From: Streptomyces sp. MP131-18
GTDB taxonomy: Bacteria; Actinomycetota; Actinomycetes; Streptomycetales; Streptomycetaceae
Direction of reading: 5' to 3'
NCBI RefSeq assembly: GCF_001984575.1
Contig: NZ_LZNS01000001.1
Location: forward strand, 4,930,762 to 4,994,761
DNA: 64,000 nucleotides
Made by a program: the position numbers and the translations under genes. Below the pieces are notes generated by a model. It searched no databases and was not told the DNA's origin. It saw only the letters and a program-made list of their open reading frames with translations. Below, in pieces: positions 52,926-61,778 of the stretch (the stretch's first letter is position 1; the number at the start of each line of letters is the position of its first letter).

Positions 52926-53155
52926 GATGCGGGGCCGAGGAGTCGCCCGGCCGGGCCCGACGGGCCCTTCCGGCGCTCAGGAGCCACCGTTTCCGGTCAG
53001 GACCCGCCCCGCTCGGCCGTTCGACCAGGCCGCCGCCGCGTCCATCGGCGGCCCGCGGACCCCTTGCCACCTGGGGCGTTGCCCCGCAGCCCGGTCGGAG
53101 GTGTCCGCCCGTATCCGGAGAAAGGGGCGCAGTGTAGCAGAATCACCCACCTAGC

Positions 53156-53173
53156 TTGTGAAGCCCCTCACGA
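53156..53173. promoter_or_regulatory. Candidate Rex operator (proximal to ndh)
   Basis: TTGTGAAGCCCCTCACGA has a perfect left half of the Rex site and a weaker right half (two changes). It ends 34 bases before the ndh start, over the expected promoter. Apart from these two sites, 52837-53207 shows no gene. Confidence 0.6.
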
Positions 53174-53207
53174 GCTTCCCCCCTGGGCCGGGTGGATACT
53201 CGATGGC

Positions 53208-54623
53208 ATGAGCACCACGGAGCGTCCCCGAATTCTCGTCGTTGGTGGCGGGTACGTCGGACTGTACGCAGCCCGCCGCATCCTGAAGAAGATGCGCTAC
53301 GGCGAGGCAACCGTCACCGTCGTCGACCCGCGTTCGTACATGACGTACCAGCCCTTCCTCCCCGAGGCGGCGGCCGGCAGCATCTCTCCGCGGCACGTCG
53401 TGGTGCCGCTGCGGCGCGTGCTGCCCCAGGCCGAAGTCCTCACCGGCCGCGTCACCTCCATCGATCAGGACCGCAGGGTCGCCTCCGTCGCGCCGCTCGT
53501 CGGCCAGCCGTACGAGGTGCCCTTCGACTACCTGGTGGTGGCGCTCGGCGCCGTCTCGCGCACGTTCCCCATCCCCGGACTGGCCGAGCAGGGCATCGGC
53601 ATGAAGGGCGTCGAGGAGGCGATCGGGCTGCGCAACCACGTGCTGGAGCAGCTCGACAAGGCCGACTCCACGAACGACGAGGACGTCCGCCGCAAGGCGC
53701 TGACGTTCGTCTTCGTGGGCGGTGGCTTCGCCGGCGCGGAGACCATCGGCGAGGTCGAGGACATGGCCCGCGACGCCACGAAGTACTACCCGAACATCAA
53801 GCGCGAGGACATGCGCTTCGTGCTCGTCGACGTCGCCGACAAGATCCTTCCCGAGGTCGGCCCCAAGCTCGGCGAGTGGGGGCTCGAACACCTCCAGAAG
53901 CGCGGCATCGAGGTGCACCTGAAGACCTCGGTCAAGTCCTGCGTCGGCGGCCACGTCGAGCTGAGCAACGGGGTCACCGCCGACTCCCACACCATCGTGT
54001 GGACGGCCGGCGTCAAGCCGAACCCGGCGCTCACCCGCTTCGGCCTGCCGCTCGGGCCGCGCGGGCACGTGGACACCGAGGCCACGCTCCAGGTCGCGGG
54101 CACCGACTACATCTGGTCCGCCGGTGACAACGCGCAGGTGCCCGACCTGGCCGCCCGCGCCGCCGGCCAGGAGAACGCGTGGTGCCCGCCCAACGCCCAG
54201 CACGCGCTGCGCCAGTCCAAGGTCTTGGGCGACAACGTGATCGCCGGGCTCCGCGGCTTCCCGCAGAAGGATTACAAGCACGCCAGCATGGGCGCGGTGG
54301 CCGGGCTCGGCCTGCGCAAGGGCGTCGCGATGATCAAGCTCGGCAAGCTGACCCTCCGCTTCCGCGGCCGGATCGGCTGGTACCTGCACCGCGGCTACCA
54401 CGGCATGGCGGTCCCCACCTGGAACCGCAAGATCCGGGTGTTCGCGGACTGGACGCTGGGCCTGTTCCTCAAGCGCGAGGTCGTCTCGCTCGGCGCCATG
54501 GAGCACCCGCGCGAGGAGTTCTACGAGGCGGCGGCCCCGGTCACCGCGGCGGCCGCGTCCGGTGCGGGCGCGCCGCGCGGGACGGACCGGCCGGCCGACA
54601 AGCCCAAGGCCAAGGCGGGCTGA
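53208..54623 (+). CDS. ndh: Type II NADH dehydrogenase (NDH-2)
   Basis: The 471-aa flavoprotein has an FAD-binding GGGYVGLYAARR near the start, YMTYQPFLPEAAAG, an NADH-binding VGGGFAGAETIGEVEDMA in the middle, and IVWTAGVKPNPAL and WSAGDNAQVPDL for the FAD C-terminal part. A membrane-contact C terminus (RFRGRIGWYLHRGYHGMAVPTW) follows. It passes electrons from NADH to quinone without proton pumping. The Ala/Gly/Lys-rich tail of about 30 residues is extra. Two Rex-like sites lie upstream and a strong terminator follows. Confidence 0.95.
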   Translation: MSTTERPRILVVGGGYVGLYAARRILKKMRYGEATVTVVDPRSYMTYQPFLPEAAAGSISPRHVVVPLRRVLPQAEVLTGRVTSIDQDRRVASVAPLVGQPYEVPFDYLVVALGAVSRTFPIPGLAEQGIGMKGVEEAIGLRNHVLEQLDKADSTNDEDVRRKALTFVFVGGGFAGAETIGEVEDMARDATKYYPNIKREDMRFVLVDVADKILPEVGPKLGEWGLEHLQKRGIEVHLKTSVKSCVGGHVELSNGVTADSHTIVWTAGVKPNPALTRFGLPLGPRGHVDTEATLQVAGTDYIWSAGDNAQVPDLAARAAGQENAWCPPNAQHALRQSKVLGDNVIAGLRGFPQKDYKHASMGAVAGLGLRKGVAMIKLGKLTLRFRGRIGWYLHRGYHGMAVPTWNRKIRVFADWTLGLFLKREVVSLGAMEHPREEFYEAAAPVTAAAASGAGAPRGTDRPADKPKAKAG

Positions 54624-54637
54624 CGGCACGGCAGTAG

Positions 54638-54676
54638 CGGAGGACGGACGGCCCAGGGCCGCCCGTCCTCCGTTTT
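54638..54676 (+). terminator. Intrinsic terminator after ndh
   Basis: A 15-bp stem with one G-T pair around a short loop (arms near 54638-54652 and 54658-54672), then TTTT. Confidence 0.9.
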
Positions 54677-54843
54677 CGTTGCGTGCCTCCTTTCTTTGTC
54701 TTGTTTCTTTGTCTTGTCTTTGCCTTGCTTACGCTCGCTGGCGGAATCACACCGGGAATCGACCGGGGAATGGCGGTGTTTTCCCTGGGCTGGATGCCAA
54801 GGTGGCGAGGACGATTCGTCCTCATTCCTGGAGGTGTGTCTGC

Positions 54844-56217
54844 ATGGCTGTCGCCCCCCGGCTCGCCGCGCTCACCGAGCAGCTACTCGGTTCGGCGCTC
54901 CCCCTCCGCCTCCGCGCGTGGGACGGCTCGGAAACCGGCCCGCCCGGCGGCCCGGTCATCGTGGTGCGGCACCGCAGGGCGCTGCGCCGACTCCTCTTCA
55001 AACCCGGTGAACTGGGCCTCGCCAGGGCCTGGGTGGCCGGGGAAATCGACGTCGAGGGCGACCTGTACGCCGCCCTCGGCCTGCTGCTCGCGCCGATCCA
55101 GGCGGAACGCGACATCCCGCCGCGGCAGAAGCTCACCATCGCCCGCGAACTCGTCCGGCTGGCCGGCCCGGCCGCGCCCGTGCCGCCGCCCCCGCCGCGC
55201 GAGGAGGTCGCGCGGCGCACCGGACCGCTGCACTCGCTGCGGCGCGACCGCCAGGCCATCAGCCACCACTACGACGTGGGCAACGCGTTCTACGAGCTGG
55301 TCCTCGGCCCCTCCATGGTCTACTCGTGCGCCGTCTGGGACGAGGACACCGACACCCTGGAGGCCGCGCAGACCGCCAAACTCGACTTGATCTGCCGCAA
55401 GCTCGGCCTGCGCGAAGGGCAGCGGCTCCTCGACGTCGGCTGCGGCTGGGGCTCGCTGGCGCTGCACGCCGCCCGCCACTACGGCGTACGGGCCGTCGGC
55501 GTCACGCTCTCCGAGGAGCAGGCCGCCTACGCCAGGGAACGGGTGGCGAAGCAGGGGCTCGGGCACCTCGTCGAGATCCGCGTCCAGGACTACCGCGAGA
55601 CGGCGGACGGCCCGTTCGACGCCATCTCCTCCGTCGGCATGGCCGAGCACGTCGGCGCGGCGCGCTACCGCGAGTACGCCGAGCGGCTGTTCGGTCTGCT
55701 GCGCCCGGGCGGCCGGCTGCTGAATCACCAGATCGCCCGGCCGCCGCGCGCCGACGAGAGCAGCTACCGGGTGGACCCGTTCATCGACGCCTACGTCTTC
55801 CCCGACGGCGAACTGGCCCCCGTCGGCCGCACCGTGACGCTGCTGGAACGCGCCGGGTTCGAGGTACGCGACGTCGAGTCGCTGCGGGAGCACTACGCCC
55901 TCACGCTGCGCCGCTGGGTGCGCAACCTGGAGGCGCGCCGGGCGGAGGCCACGCGCCTGGCGGGCGCGGGCCGCGCCCGCGTGTGGCGCCTGTACATGGC
56001 CGCCTCCGCGCTGTCCTTCGAACGCGCCGGTATCGGCGTCAACCAGGTCCTGGCCGTCCGCCTGCCCGTCGCAGGCGGCCCCGGCCTCCCGCTGCGCCCG
56101 CGCGCCTGGACGGAACGCGGAACGGTGCAGGAGCGGACGCGGCGGCCGGAACGGCCGGAACGGCCGGAGCGGCAGCGGCCCGCGGCGCCCGCGCGGGCGC
56201 AGGAACAGCCGCACTGA
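54844..56217 (+). CDS. cfa: Cyclopropane-fatty-acyl-phospholipid synthase family protein
   Basis: The 457-aa protein has an N-terminal lipid-binding-like domain and a SAM-dependent CFAS domain: SHHYDVGNAFYELVLGPSMVYSCAVW, motif I LLDVGCGWGSLALHAA, SVGMAEHVG, FIDAYVFPDGELAPV and HYALTLRRWVRN. It adds a methylene or methyl group to unsaturated fatty acids in membrane lipids. GGAGGTG lies before the ATG. An Arg/Pro/Glu-rich tail of about 40 residues has tandem ERPERPERQRP units. Confidence 0.95.
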   Translation: MAVAPRLAALTEQLLGSALPLRLRAWDGSETGPPGGPVIVVRHRRALRRLLFKPGELGLARAWVAGEIDVEGDLYAALGLLLAPIQAERDIPPRQKLTIARELVRLAGPAAPVPPPPPREEVARRTGPLHSLRRDRQAISHHYDVGNAFYELVLGPSMVYSCAVWDEDTDTLEAAQTAKLDLICRKLGLREGQRLLDVGCGWGSLALHAARHYGVRAVGVTLSEEQAAYARERVAKQGLGHLVEIRVQDYRETADGPFDAISSVGMAEHVGAARYREYAERLFGLLRPGGRLLNHQIARPPRADESSYRVDPFIDAYVFPDGELAPVGRTVTLLERAGFEVRDVESLREHYALTLRRWVRNLEARRAEATRLAGAGRARVWRLYMAASALSFERAGIGVNQVLAVRLPVAGGPGLPLRPRAWTERGTVQERTRRPERPERPERQRPAAPARAQEQPH

Positions 56218-56262
56218 CCCGGCCCGCCCGGCGCCCGGGACCCGGGCGCCGGGCGGGCCGGG
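56218..56262. terminator. 22-bp perfect hairpin between convergent genes
   Basis: Arms 56218-56239 and 56241-56262 are exact inverted copies separated by one base; all positions are G or C. It begins right after the cfa stop and ends against the permease stop codon (56263), so it should terminate both. It is by far the longest perfect hairpin in the window. Confidence 0.85.
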
Positions 56263-58809
56263 CTACTCGGTCTTGATGGCCTCCAGCATGTTCATCCTGG
56301 CCGCGCGGCGGGCCGGCCACAGCGCGGCCAGGACGCCGACCAGGGCGGCGAGGCCGAGGAAGACGGCCATCCGGCCCCACGGCAGCACGAGTTCGTACGT
56401 GGTCAGGTAGTCCCGCAGCATCTCGCCGACGGCCCAGCCGAAGAACACGCCGAGCCCCACCCCGAGCACACCGCCGAACAGCGCGATCACCACCGACTCC
56501 AGGCGCACCATCCGCTTGGTGCCGCGCCGCTGAAGACCGATCGCGCGCAGCATGCCGATCTCCTGGCGGCGTTCGAAGACGGACATGGCCAGGGTGTTGA
56601 TGACGCCGAGGACCGCGACGATCACCGCCATGGCCAGCAGCGCATACAGCATGTTCAGCAGCAGTGTGAACATGAACGCGATGTCCTCGGAGACGTCCTC
56701 CTTGTCCTGCACCAGAACGGCCGGGTTGTCGCCGAGCGCCGCCTCCAGCGCGGAACGGGCCTCCTCGCTCGCCCCGTCCGCGGTGCGCAGCATGACCTGG
56801 AAGTCGGTCACGCGCTCCATGTGCGGGTCGAGCGCCGCGTCGTCCAGGATGACGCCGCGGATCATCTCGTTGCCCTCGTAGAGCCCCGAGACTGTCAGGC
56901 TGCCGGCGGTGCCGTCCTCGTACCGCACGGGGAACGTGTCGCCCAGGCCGAGGCCGAGATCCTCGGCGGTGTCGGTGTCCACCACGGCGTTCTCGCCGCT
57001 CAGACCCTCGAAGGAGCCCGCCTCGAAGTCGAGGTTCGTCAGCTCGCCGATCGCCGCCCCGTTGACGCCGGTGAGGTACCGCTCGTCGGAGTCGTCGGCG
57101 ATCAGCGCGGGCGACATGCTCAGCCCGGTGATGTCGGTGACCTCGGGGCGCGCGGCCAGCGTCTCCTCGACCTCGGGCGACAGCGGCGAGAAGTTGGCCA
57201 TGGAGACCACGTAGTCGGAACGCAGCGACTCCGTCGCCATCTTGTCGATGCTCTTGGCCATCGAGTCGGCGATCACGGTGATGCCGGTGATCAGCGTCAG
57301 CCCGATCATCAGCGCCGACGCGGTGGCGGCGGTGCGGCGCGGATTGCGCACCGCGTTCCGCCTCGCCAGCTTCCCTGACACCCCGAACAGGCGCAGCAGC
57401 GGCGCCGCGGCGGCGATGACGGGGCGGGAGAGCAGCGGCGTCAGGATGAACACGCCGATCACCAGCAGCGCCGCGCCGAGCCCCATCGTGGCGCCCTTGT
57501 CGCCCGAGCCGATGCCGGCGACCACCAGGGCGCCGCCGCCCAGCGCGACGACGGCACCGATGGTCGTGCGCACCACCATGCGGCGGGCGGTCGGCGCTGC
57601 GTGGATGCTGCTCATGGCCGCGACCGGCGGGATCTTCGCGGCGCGGCGCGCGGGCAGGTAGGCCGCGAGTACCGTGACGACGATGCCGACGATCAGCGAC
57701 GCGAGCACCGCGGTGCCGTCGACGATCAGCGGGCCCTCCGGAATGGTGACGTCGAAGGCGTCCATGAGGGAACGGAGCCCCGCGGCGATGCCGATGCCGG
57801 CCGCGAAGCCGGTCACGCCCGCCACGGTGCCCACGACCAGCGCCTCGATCAGCACCGAACGCGTCACCTGCCGGCGGCTCGCGCCCACCGCGCGCAGCAG
57901 CGCCAGCTCCCTGGTGCGCTGGGCGACCAGCATGGTGAAGGTGTTGGCGATGATGAAGACGCCGACGAACAGCGAGATCCCGGCGAACGCCAGCAGCGCC
58001 GTGCGCATCCCGCTCGTCTGCTGCTCGATCTCCTCGGCCTGGTCCGCGGCGAGTTGCTGCCCCGTGATCGCCTCGGCGTCCTCGGGCAGCAGCGGCGCGA
58101 CGGCGTCCTTCAGGTCCTGCTGGGTGGCGCCGTCCGCCGCCTGGAGGGTGATGCGGCTGTACTCGCCCGGCGCGGTGAACAGTTCCTGCGCGGTGGCGGT
58201 GTCGAACAGGACGAGGCTGCCGCCCGCGGCCACCGTGCCGTCCTCGGTGGTGAAGATGCCGGTGACCGTCTCCTCGCGGACGGGCCCGTCGACCGAGACC
58301 CGGGCGGTGTCGCCGATCCGGTAGCCGGTGCGTTCCGCCGTGGCCGAGTCGAGCGCGATCTCGCCCGCGGCCCGCGGGGCGCGGCCCTCGGTCAGCGGAT
58401 GGCGCGCGTCCGTGCCCGTTCCGTCGGTGCCCGCGTAGTAGTTGGCGCCGCGGGTGTCCCAGCCGGCGCCGACCAGGTCGCCGTCCTTGTCGGCGAGGGC
58501 CGCGAAGCCGGAGACCTCGCCGGTGGCCGAGGCCACTCCGGGCAGCGCGGCGGTGGCGTCGAGCAGGTCCTGCCCGAGGTCGTCCGCGTCACCCGGGCCC
58601 GTTTCCGCGGCGTCGGTGTCGTCGTCGGGCTGGACGGCGAGGTCGACGTGGGTCAGGCCCTTCTCGGAGCTGCGCTGGAACGCCTCGGAGAGGGTGGCGG
58701 TGAAGACGAGCGTGCCGGACACGAAGGCCACGCCGAGCAGGACGGCGAGGGTGGTCATCAGCAGCCTGGCCTTGTGCGCGAGCACGTTGCGCAGGGCGGT
58801 TTTGAGCAT
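56263..58809 (-). CDS. FtsX/MacB-type ABC transporter permease
   Basis: The 848-aa protein has the double-FtsX layout: N-terminal helix (ARLLMTTLAVLLGVAFVSGTL), outside domain, FtsX block with AQRTRELALLRAVGASRRQV, central helices, second outside domain and a C-terminal FtsX block with ERRQEIGMLRAIGLQRRGTKRM. It is a paralogue of the permease at 204-2795 (same start M-L-K-T-A-L-R-type and same tail R-M-N-x-L-x-A-I). Its ATPase gene is 89 bases upstream. The substrate is unknown. Confidence 0.95.
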   Translation of the reverse strand: MLKTALRNVLAHKARLLMTTLAVLLGVAFVSGTLVFTATLSEAFQRSSEKGLTHVDLAVQPDDDTDAAETGPGDADDLGQDLLDATAALPGVASATGEVSGFAALADKDGDLVGAGWDTRGANYYAGTDGTGTDARHPLTEGRAPRAAGEIALDSATAERTGYRIGDTARVSVDGPVREETVTGIFTTEDGTVAAGGSLVLFDTATAQELFTAPGEYSRITLQAADGATQQDLKDAVAPLLPEDAEAITGQQLAADQAEEIEQQTSGMRTALLAFAGISLFVGVFIIANTFTMLVAQRTRELALLRAVGASRRQVTRSVLIEALVVGTVAGVTGFAAGIGIAAGLRSLMDAFDVTIPEGPLIVDGTAVLASLIVGIVVTVLAAYLPARRAAKIPPVAAMSSIHAAPTARRMVVRTTIGAVVALGGGALVVAGIGSGDKGATMGLGAALLVIGVFILTPLLSRPVIAAAAPLLRLFGVSGKLARRNAVRNPRRTAATASALMIGLTLITGITVIADSMAKSIDKMATESLRSDYVVSMANFSPLSPEVEETLAARPEVTDITGLSMSPALIADDSDERYLTGVNGAAIGELTNLDFEAGSFEGLSGENAVVDTDTAEDLGLGLGDTFPVRYEDGTAGSLTVSGLYEGNEMIRGVILDDAALDPHMERVTDFQVMLRTADGASEEARSALEAALGDNPAVLVQDKEDVSEDIAFMFTLLLNMLYALLAMAVIVAVLGVINTLAMSVFERRQEIGMLRAIGLQRRGTKRMVRLESVVIALFGGVLGVGLGVFFGWAVGEMLRDYLTTYELVLPWGRMAVFLGLAALVGVLAALWPARRAARMNMLEAIKTE

Positions 58810-58898
58810 GGCGGAACCTGACCGGTGGTGAGGAGGGGGTGAAAGGTGGCGCGGTGGGTGGTGCGTTGCCGGCTGGTGCGGTGCCGGCTGTGGTGGTG

Positions 58899-59678
58899 TC
58901 AGCTGGTGCGGCCCTTGGCGTCGTACCGCTTCATGTGCTCCAGGACGCTCTCCGCGGTCGGGTTGGGCATGTCGTCGACGACGCGGCCGTCGGCCAGGAA
59001 GACGACGCGGTCGGCGTAGCCCGCGGCCACCGGGTCGTGGGTGACCATGACGACGGTCTGGCCCAGCTCGCGCACCGAGTTCCGCAGGAAGCCGAGGACT
59101 TCGGCGCCGGCGCGGGAGTCGAGATTGCCGGTGGGCTCGTCGCCGAAGATGATGTCGGGGCGGCTGGCGAGGGCGCGGGCCACGGCGACGCGCTGCTGCT
59201 GGCCGCCGGAGAGCTGGGCGGGCCGGTGCTTGAGCCGGCCGCCGAGGCCGACCGTGGCCATGACGCGATCGAGCCACTCGGGGTCGGGCTTGCGCCCGGC
59301 GATGTCCATGGGCAGCCGGATGTTCTCCAGGGCGTTGAGCGTCGGCAGCAGGTTGAACGTCTGGAAGATGAACCCGACGCGGTCGCGGCGCAGCTGCGTC
59401 AGCTTCTTGTCGCCGAGGCCGGTCAGCTCGGTTTCGCCGATGCGGGCCGAGCCGCCGGACACGGTGTCGAGCCCGGCCATGCAGTGCATGAGCGTCGACT
59501 TGCCCGAGCCGGAGGGGCCCATGATGGCGGTGTACTCGGCCTGCCTGAACTCGACGGACACGTGGTCGAGGGCGACGACCTTGGTCTCACCCTCTCCGTA
59601 GACCTTGGTGAGGTCCGTGGCCTTGGCGGCCACCGCACCGTTCGAGACGGCGCCGGCCGGGGCGGTGAAGGTGGACAC
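58899..59678 (-). CDS. ABC transporter ATP-binding protein
   Basis: The 259-aa ATPase has Walker A GPSGSGKST, FQTFNLLPTLNALENIRLP, signature LSGGQQQR, Walker B IIFGDEPTGNLD and H-loop MVTHDP. It is of the MacB/LolD type and forms an exporter or envelope machine with the permease downstream. It starts at GTG 59678. An 8-bp inverted repeat lies 100-154 bases upstream. Confidence 0.95.
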   Translation of the reverse strand: MSTFTAPAGAVSNGAVAAKATDLTKVYGEGETKVVALDHVSVEFRQAEYTAIMGPSGSGKSTLMHCMAGLDTVSGGSARIGETELTGLGDKKLTQLRRDRVGFIFQTFNLLPTLNALENIRLPMDIAGRKPDPEWLDRVMATVGLGGRLKHRPAQLSGGQQQRVAVARALASRPDIIFGDEPTGNLDSRAGAEVLGFLRNSVRELGQTVVMVTHDPVAAGYADRVVFLADGRVVDDMPNPTAESVLEHMKRYDAKGRTS

Positions 59679-60059
59679 GGGAACACTCTCCTGTCGGGAC
59701 GGTTGTGGTGCCGTACACCATCCTTCTCCCCGGTCGCCGCCGGGTGATCCCTCGGGATGACTGTTCCTTGGAGTTCTTCAGGGGTACATACGCGCTTCGG
59801 CTGTCATACCTGGGGAGGAGGAACACCCCTGAGTACCTAAGTGGATGCGGAGGGTTGATTTGCGTCATTCCTCGGCCACGGCCACCTGGCGCGAAAGTGG
59901 CGGGAACGGCCTGTGACCGGGCAGTAGCCCTTTGACGAGCCATCAGGGGCTCATAAAATCAGACAACATCGGCTCGGGGCACCGGTGTTCGGGCGAATCC
60001 GCCGGATAAGCTCGGACGAGACACTGGCGCGTACGCGCCCGGTACGGCTTGGGATCTGT
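59679..60059. promoter_or_regulatory. Divergent intergenic region between ABC transporter and bldA, with inverted repeat
   Basis: This 381-base gap holds the promoters of the minus-strand ATPase gene and the plus-strand bldA. TCAGGGGT (59778-59785) and ACCCCTGA (59825-59832) form an inverted repeat with a 39-base spacer that could be an operator. No gene is seen. Confidence 0.45.
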
Positions 60060-60141
60060 GCCCGGATGGTGGAATGCAGACACGGTGAGCTTAAAACTCG
60101 CTGGCCTTCGGGCCGTGCCGGTTCAAGTCCGGCTCCGGGCA
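60060..60141 (+). tRNA. bldA: tRNA-Leu (anticodon UAA), bldA
   Basis: The 82-nt type II tRNA has acceptor stem GCCCGGA paired with TCCGGGC, discriminator A, anticodon loop CTTAAAA (anticodon TAA), a long variable arm (GGCCTTCGGGCC) and T-loop TTCAAGT. In Streptomyces this is the only tRNA reading UUA codons and controls morphological and antibiotic genes. The 3' CCA is not encoded (ACCC). The neighbourhood (ndh, cfa, ABC transporter) also fits bldA. Confidence 0.96.
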
Positions 60142-60163
60142 CCCCAGAGCATACAGCCGCTGA

Positions 60164-60454
60164 CCAGCCGTAACGGCCGCGACGCGGCTGCTTTCATGTG
60201 CCGTGCGGGGCCCCGCGGGGCCCAGGTCTACACTCGCCGCCGCATGGCATACGTGCGGGCGCGGAAGAACCGTGCGGGAGAGATCACGAGTTACCAGGTC
60301 AGGTCCGGTGTTCCCCGCAGGGGCGAGGAGAAGAACGACCCGGCCGTGCTCGGCACCCGTGTCTGCGCCGAACTTCTCCGCCAGGGCGCCCGCGACATCA
60401 TCGAGGGCATCCCCCACTGAGCCGGAAACACGAGCTGCCGCCAGCCGTAACGGC
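60164..60454. repeat. Direct repeats CCAGCCGTAACGGC flanking the integrase fragment
   Basis: The same 14 bases occur at 60164-60177 and 60441-60454. The second copy is part of a perfect palindrome CAGCCGTAACGGCTG. They bracket the integrase-like fragment right after bldA, so they could be the scar of an element that used the tRNA region, or simple hairpins. Confidence 0.6.
60244..60420 (+). pseudogene. Integrase-like N-terminal fragment next to bldA
   Basis: The 58-codon frame starts MAYVRARKNRAGEITSYQVR, very like the N-terminal arm-binding domain of tyrosine integrases of Streptomyces elements. It then turns into a short tail (LLRQGARDIIEGIPH) with no catalytic domain. Integrases of this type insert at the 3' ends of tRNA genes, and this one lies 100 bases after bldA. 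It is probably what remains after deletion of an integrated element; it could still be translated as a small protein. Confidence 0.55.
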
Positions 60455-60672
60455 TGAGCTTCACCCACCCGCCGCGCGGGACGGGAGTGGTGGCCGCTTC
60501 CGGCCGCGAGCGCCCCGCGTGCGCCGTGCGGTTGCCGCGGTGGAGTGTGCGTGTCCGGTGGGGGACCTGTGCCGATCCGTCGCCGAGTGAGCCGGGTCAC
60601 GCCGTCCGGCAACCTCCCACGGCACGGCGGCAACCACTCCGAGAACAGTCCCCCACGTTCGAGGAGAACACC

Positions 60673-61494
60673 GTGCGAACTGTGCATCGCAATCGCACCA
60701 CGAGGCGAGGCCGCGGGCTGGCCGCCGTCTTCCTCGCCGGCGCCCTGGCCACCACCGGGCTGACCGCCCTGGCCCAGACGGCCGCCGCAGAAAGCCCCGC
60801 ACCGGCGTCCGCCTCCGTCGTCGAGATCCCGGCGGCCACCGCCGACGAGGTGGTCGAGGAGACCATCGAGATCACCGAGGACTTCGACGGCGGCGGCGCC
60901 CGCTACACCCCCGGTGACGGGCTCGGCGGCGGCGACCAGGACGAGGACCAGCTGCCCGTCTTCGAGGTCAGCGACGGCGCCACGCTCAGCAACGTCATCA
61001 TCGGCTCTCCGGGTGCGGACGGCATCCACTGCGAGGGCGACTGCACCCTGGAGAACGTCTACTGGGAGGACGTCGGCGAGGACGCCGCCACCTTCCGGAA
61101 CGGCTCGACGTACAACGTCGTCGGCGGCGGCGCGGTCGGCGCCGACGACAAGGTGCTCCAGTTCAACGGTGGCGGCACGCTGAACATCTCGGGCTTCGCG
61201 GCCGAGGACTTCGGCACCCTGGTGCGCTCCTGCGGCAACTGCTCGTCGATGTCCGAGCGCACGATCGTGCTGGACGGCGTCACGGCCACCGCCCCGGGCA
61301 ACACCATTGCCGGCATCAACGAGAACTACGGCGACACGGCGACCTTCAGCAACATCACCATCGTCGGCGACGACGAGATGACCGTGTGCCAGCGGTACAT
61401 CGGCAACGACGAGGGCGACGAGCCCGAGGAGTCGGGCTCGGGCCCGGACGGTACGCACTGTCTGTACGACGAGTCGGACATCAGCTACCAGTAA
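60673..61494 (+). CDS. Secreted pectate lyase, PL3 family
   Basis: The 273-aa protein has a signal peptide (cleavage near AAA-ESPAP), a short Glu/Thr/Asp-rich stretch and a parallel beta-helix domain typical of PL3: FEVSDGATLSNVIIG, ADGIHCEGDCTLENVYWEDVGEDAAT, VLQFNGGGTLNISGF, LVRSCGNCSSMSERTIVLD and ITIVGDDEMTVCQRYIG. It cleaves pectate from plant walls. GTG 60673 follows AGGAG. Plant-matter use fits a soil saprophyte. Confidence 0.92.
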   Translation: MRTVHRNRTTRRGRGLAAVFLAGALATTGLTALAQTAAAESPAPASASVVEIPAATADEVVEETIEITEDFDGGGARYTPGDGLGGGDQDEDQLPVFEVSDGATLSNVIIGSPGADGIHCEGDCTLENVYWEDVGEDAATFRNGSTYNVVGGGAVGADDKVLQFNGGGTLNISGFAAEDFGTLVRSCGNCSSMSERTIVLDGVTATAPGNTIAGINENYGDTATFSNITIVGDDEMTVCQRYIGNDEGDEPEESGSGPDGTHCLYDESDISYQ

Positions 61495-61778
61495 GGTCCC
61501 GCGTTCCGCAGCGGTCCGCGCGCGGGTGATCATCCGAACGGGTCACCGGGTGCGGGCCGCGCGGGTCGGGAATGACCGGGGCCCGGCCGGCGTTCAGGCT
61601 GGTCAGGGAATGCGGCGGCAGGGAGCGCTGGTCCGTTCTCCGGCGACTGCGGGGGATATGGCGCCCAGGGAACCAACACACCCCTTTCGCTCGTTTCTAC
61701 GAGTGCACTACCGTGCAGTCTTTGCTAACGCATTACTCTGGTAGTCAAGGTCGTGCCGTGCGGCCATGGAGGAGTGAG

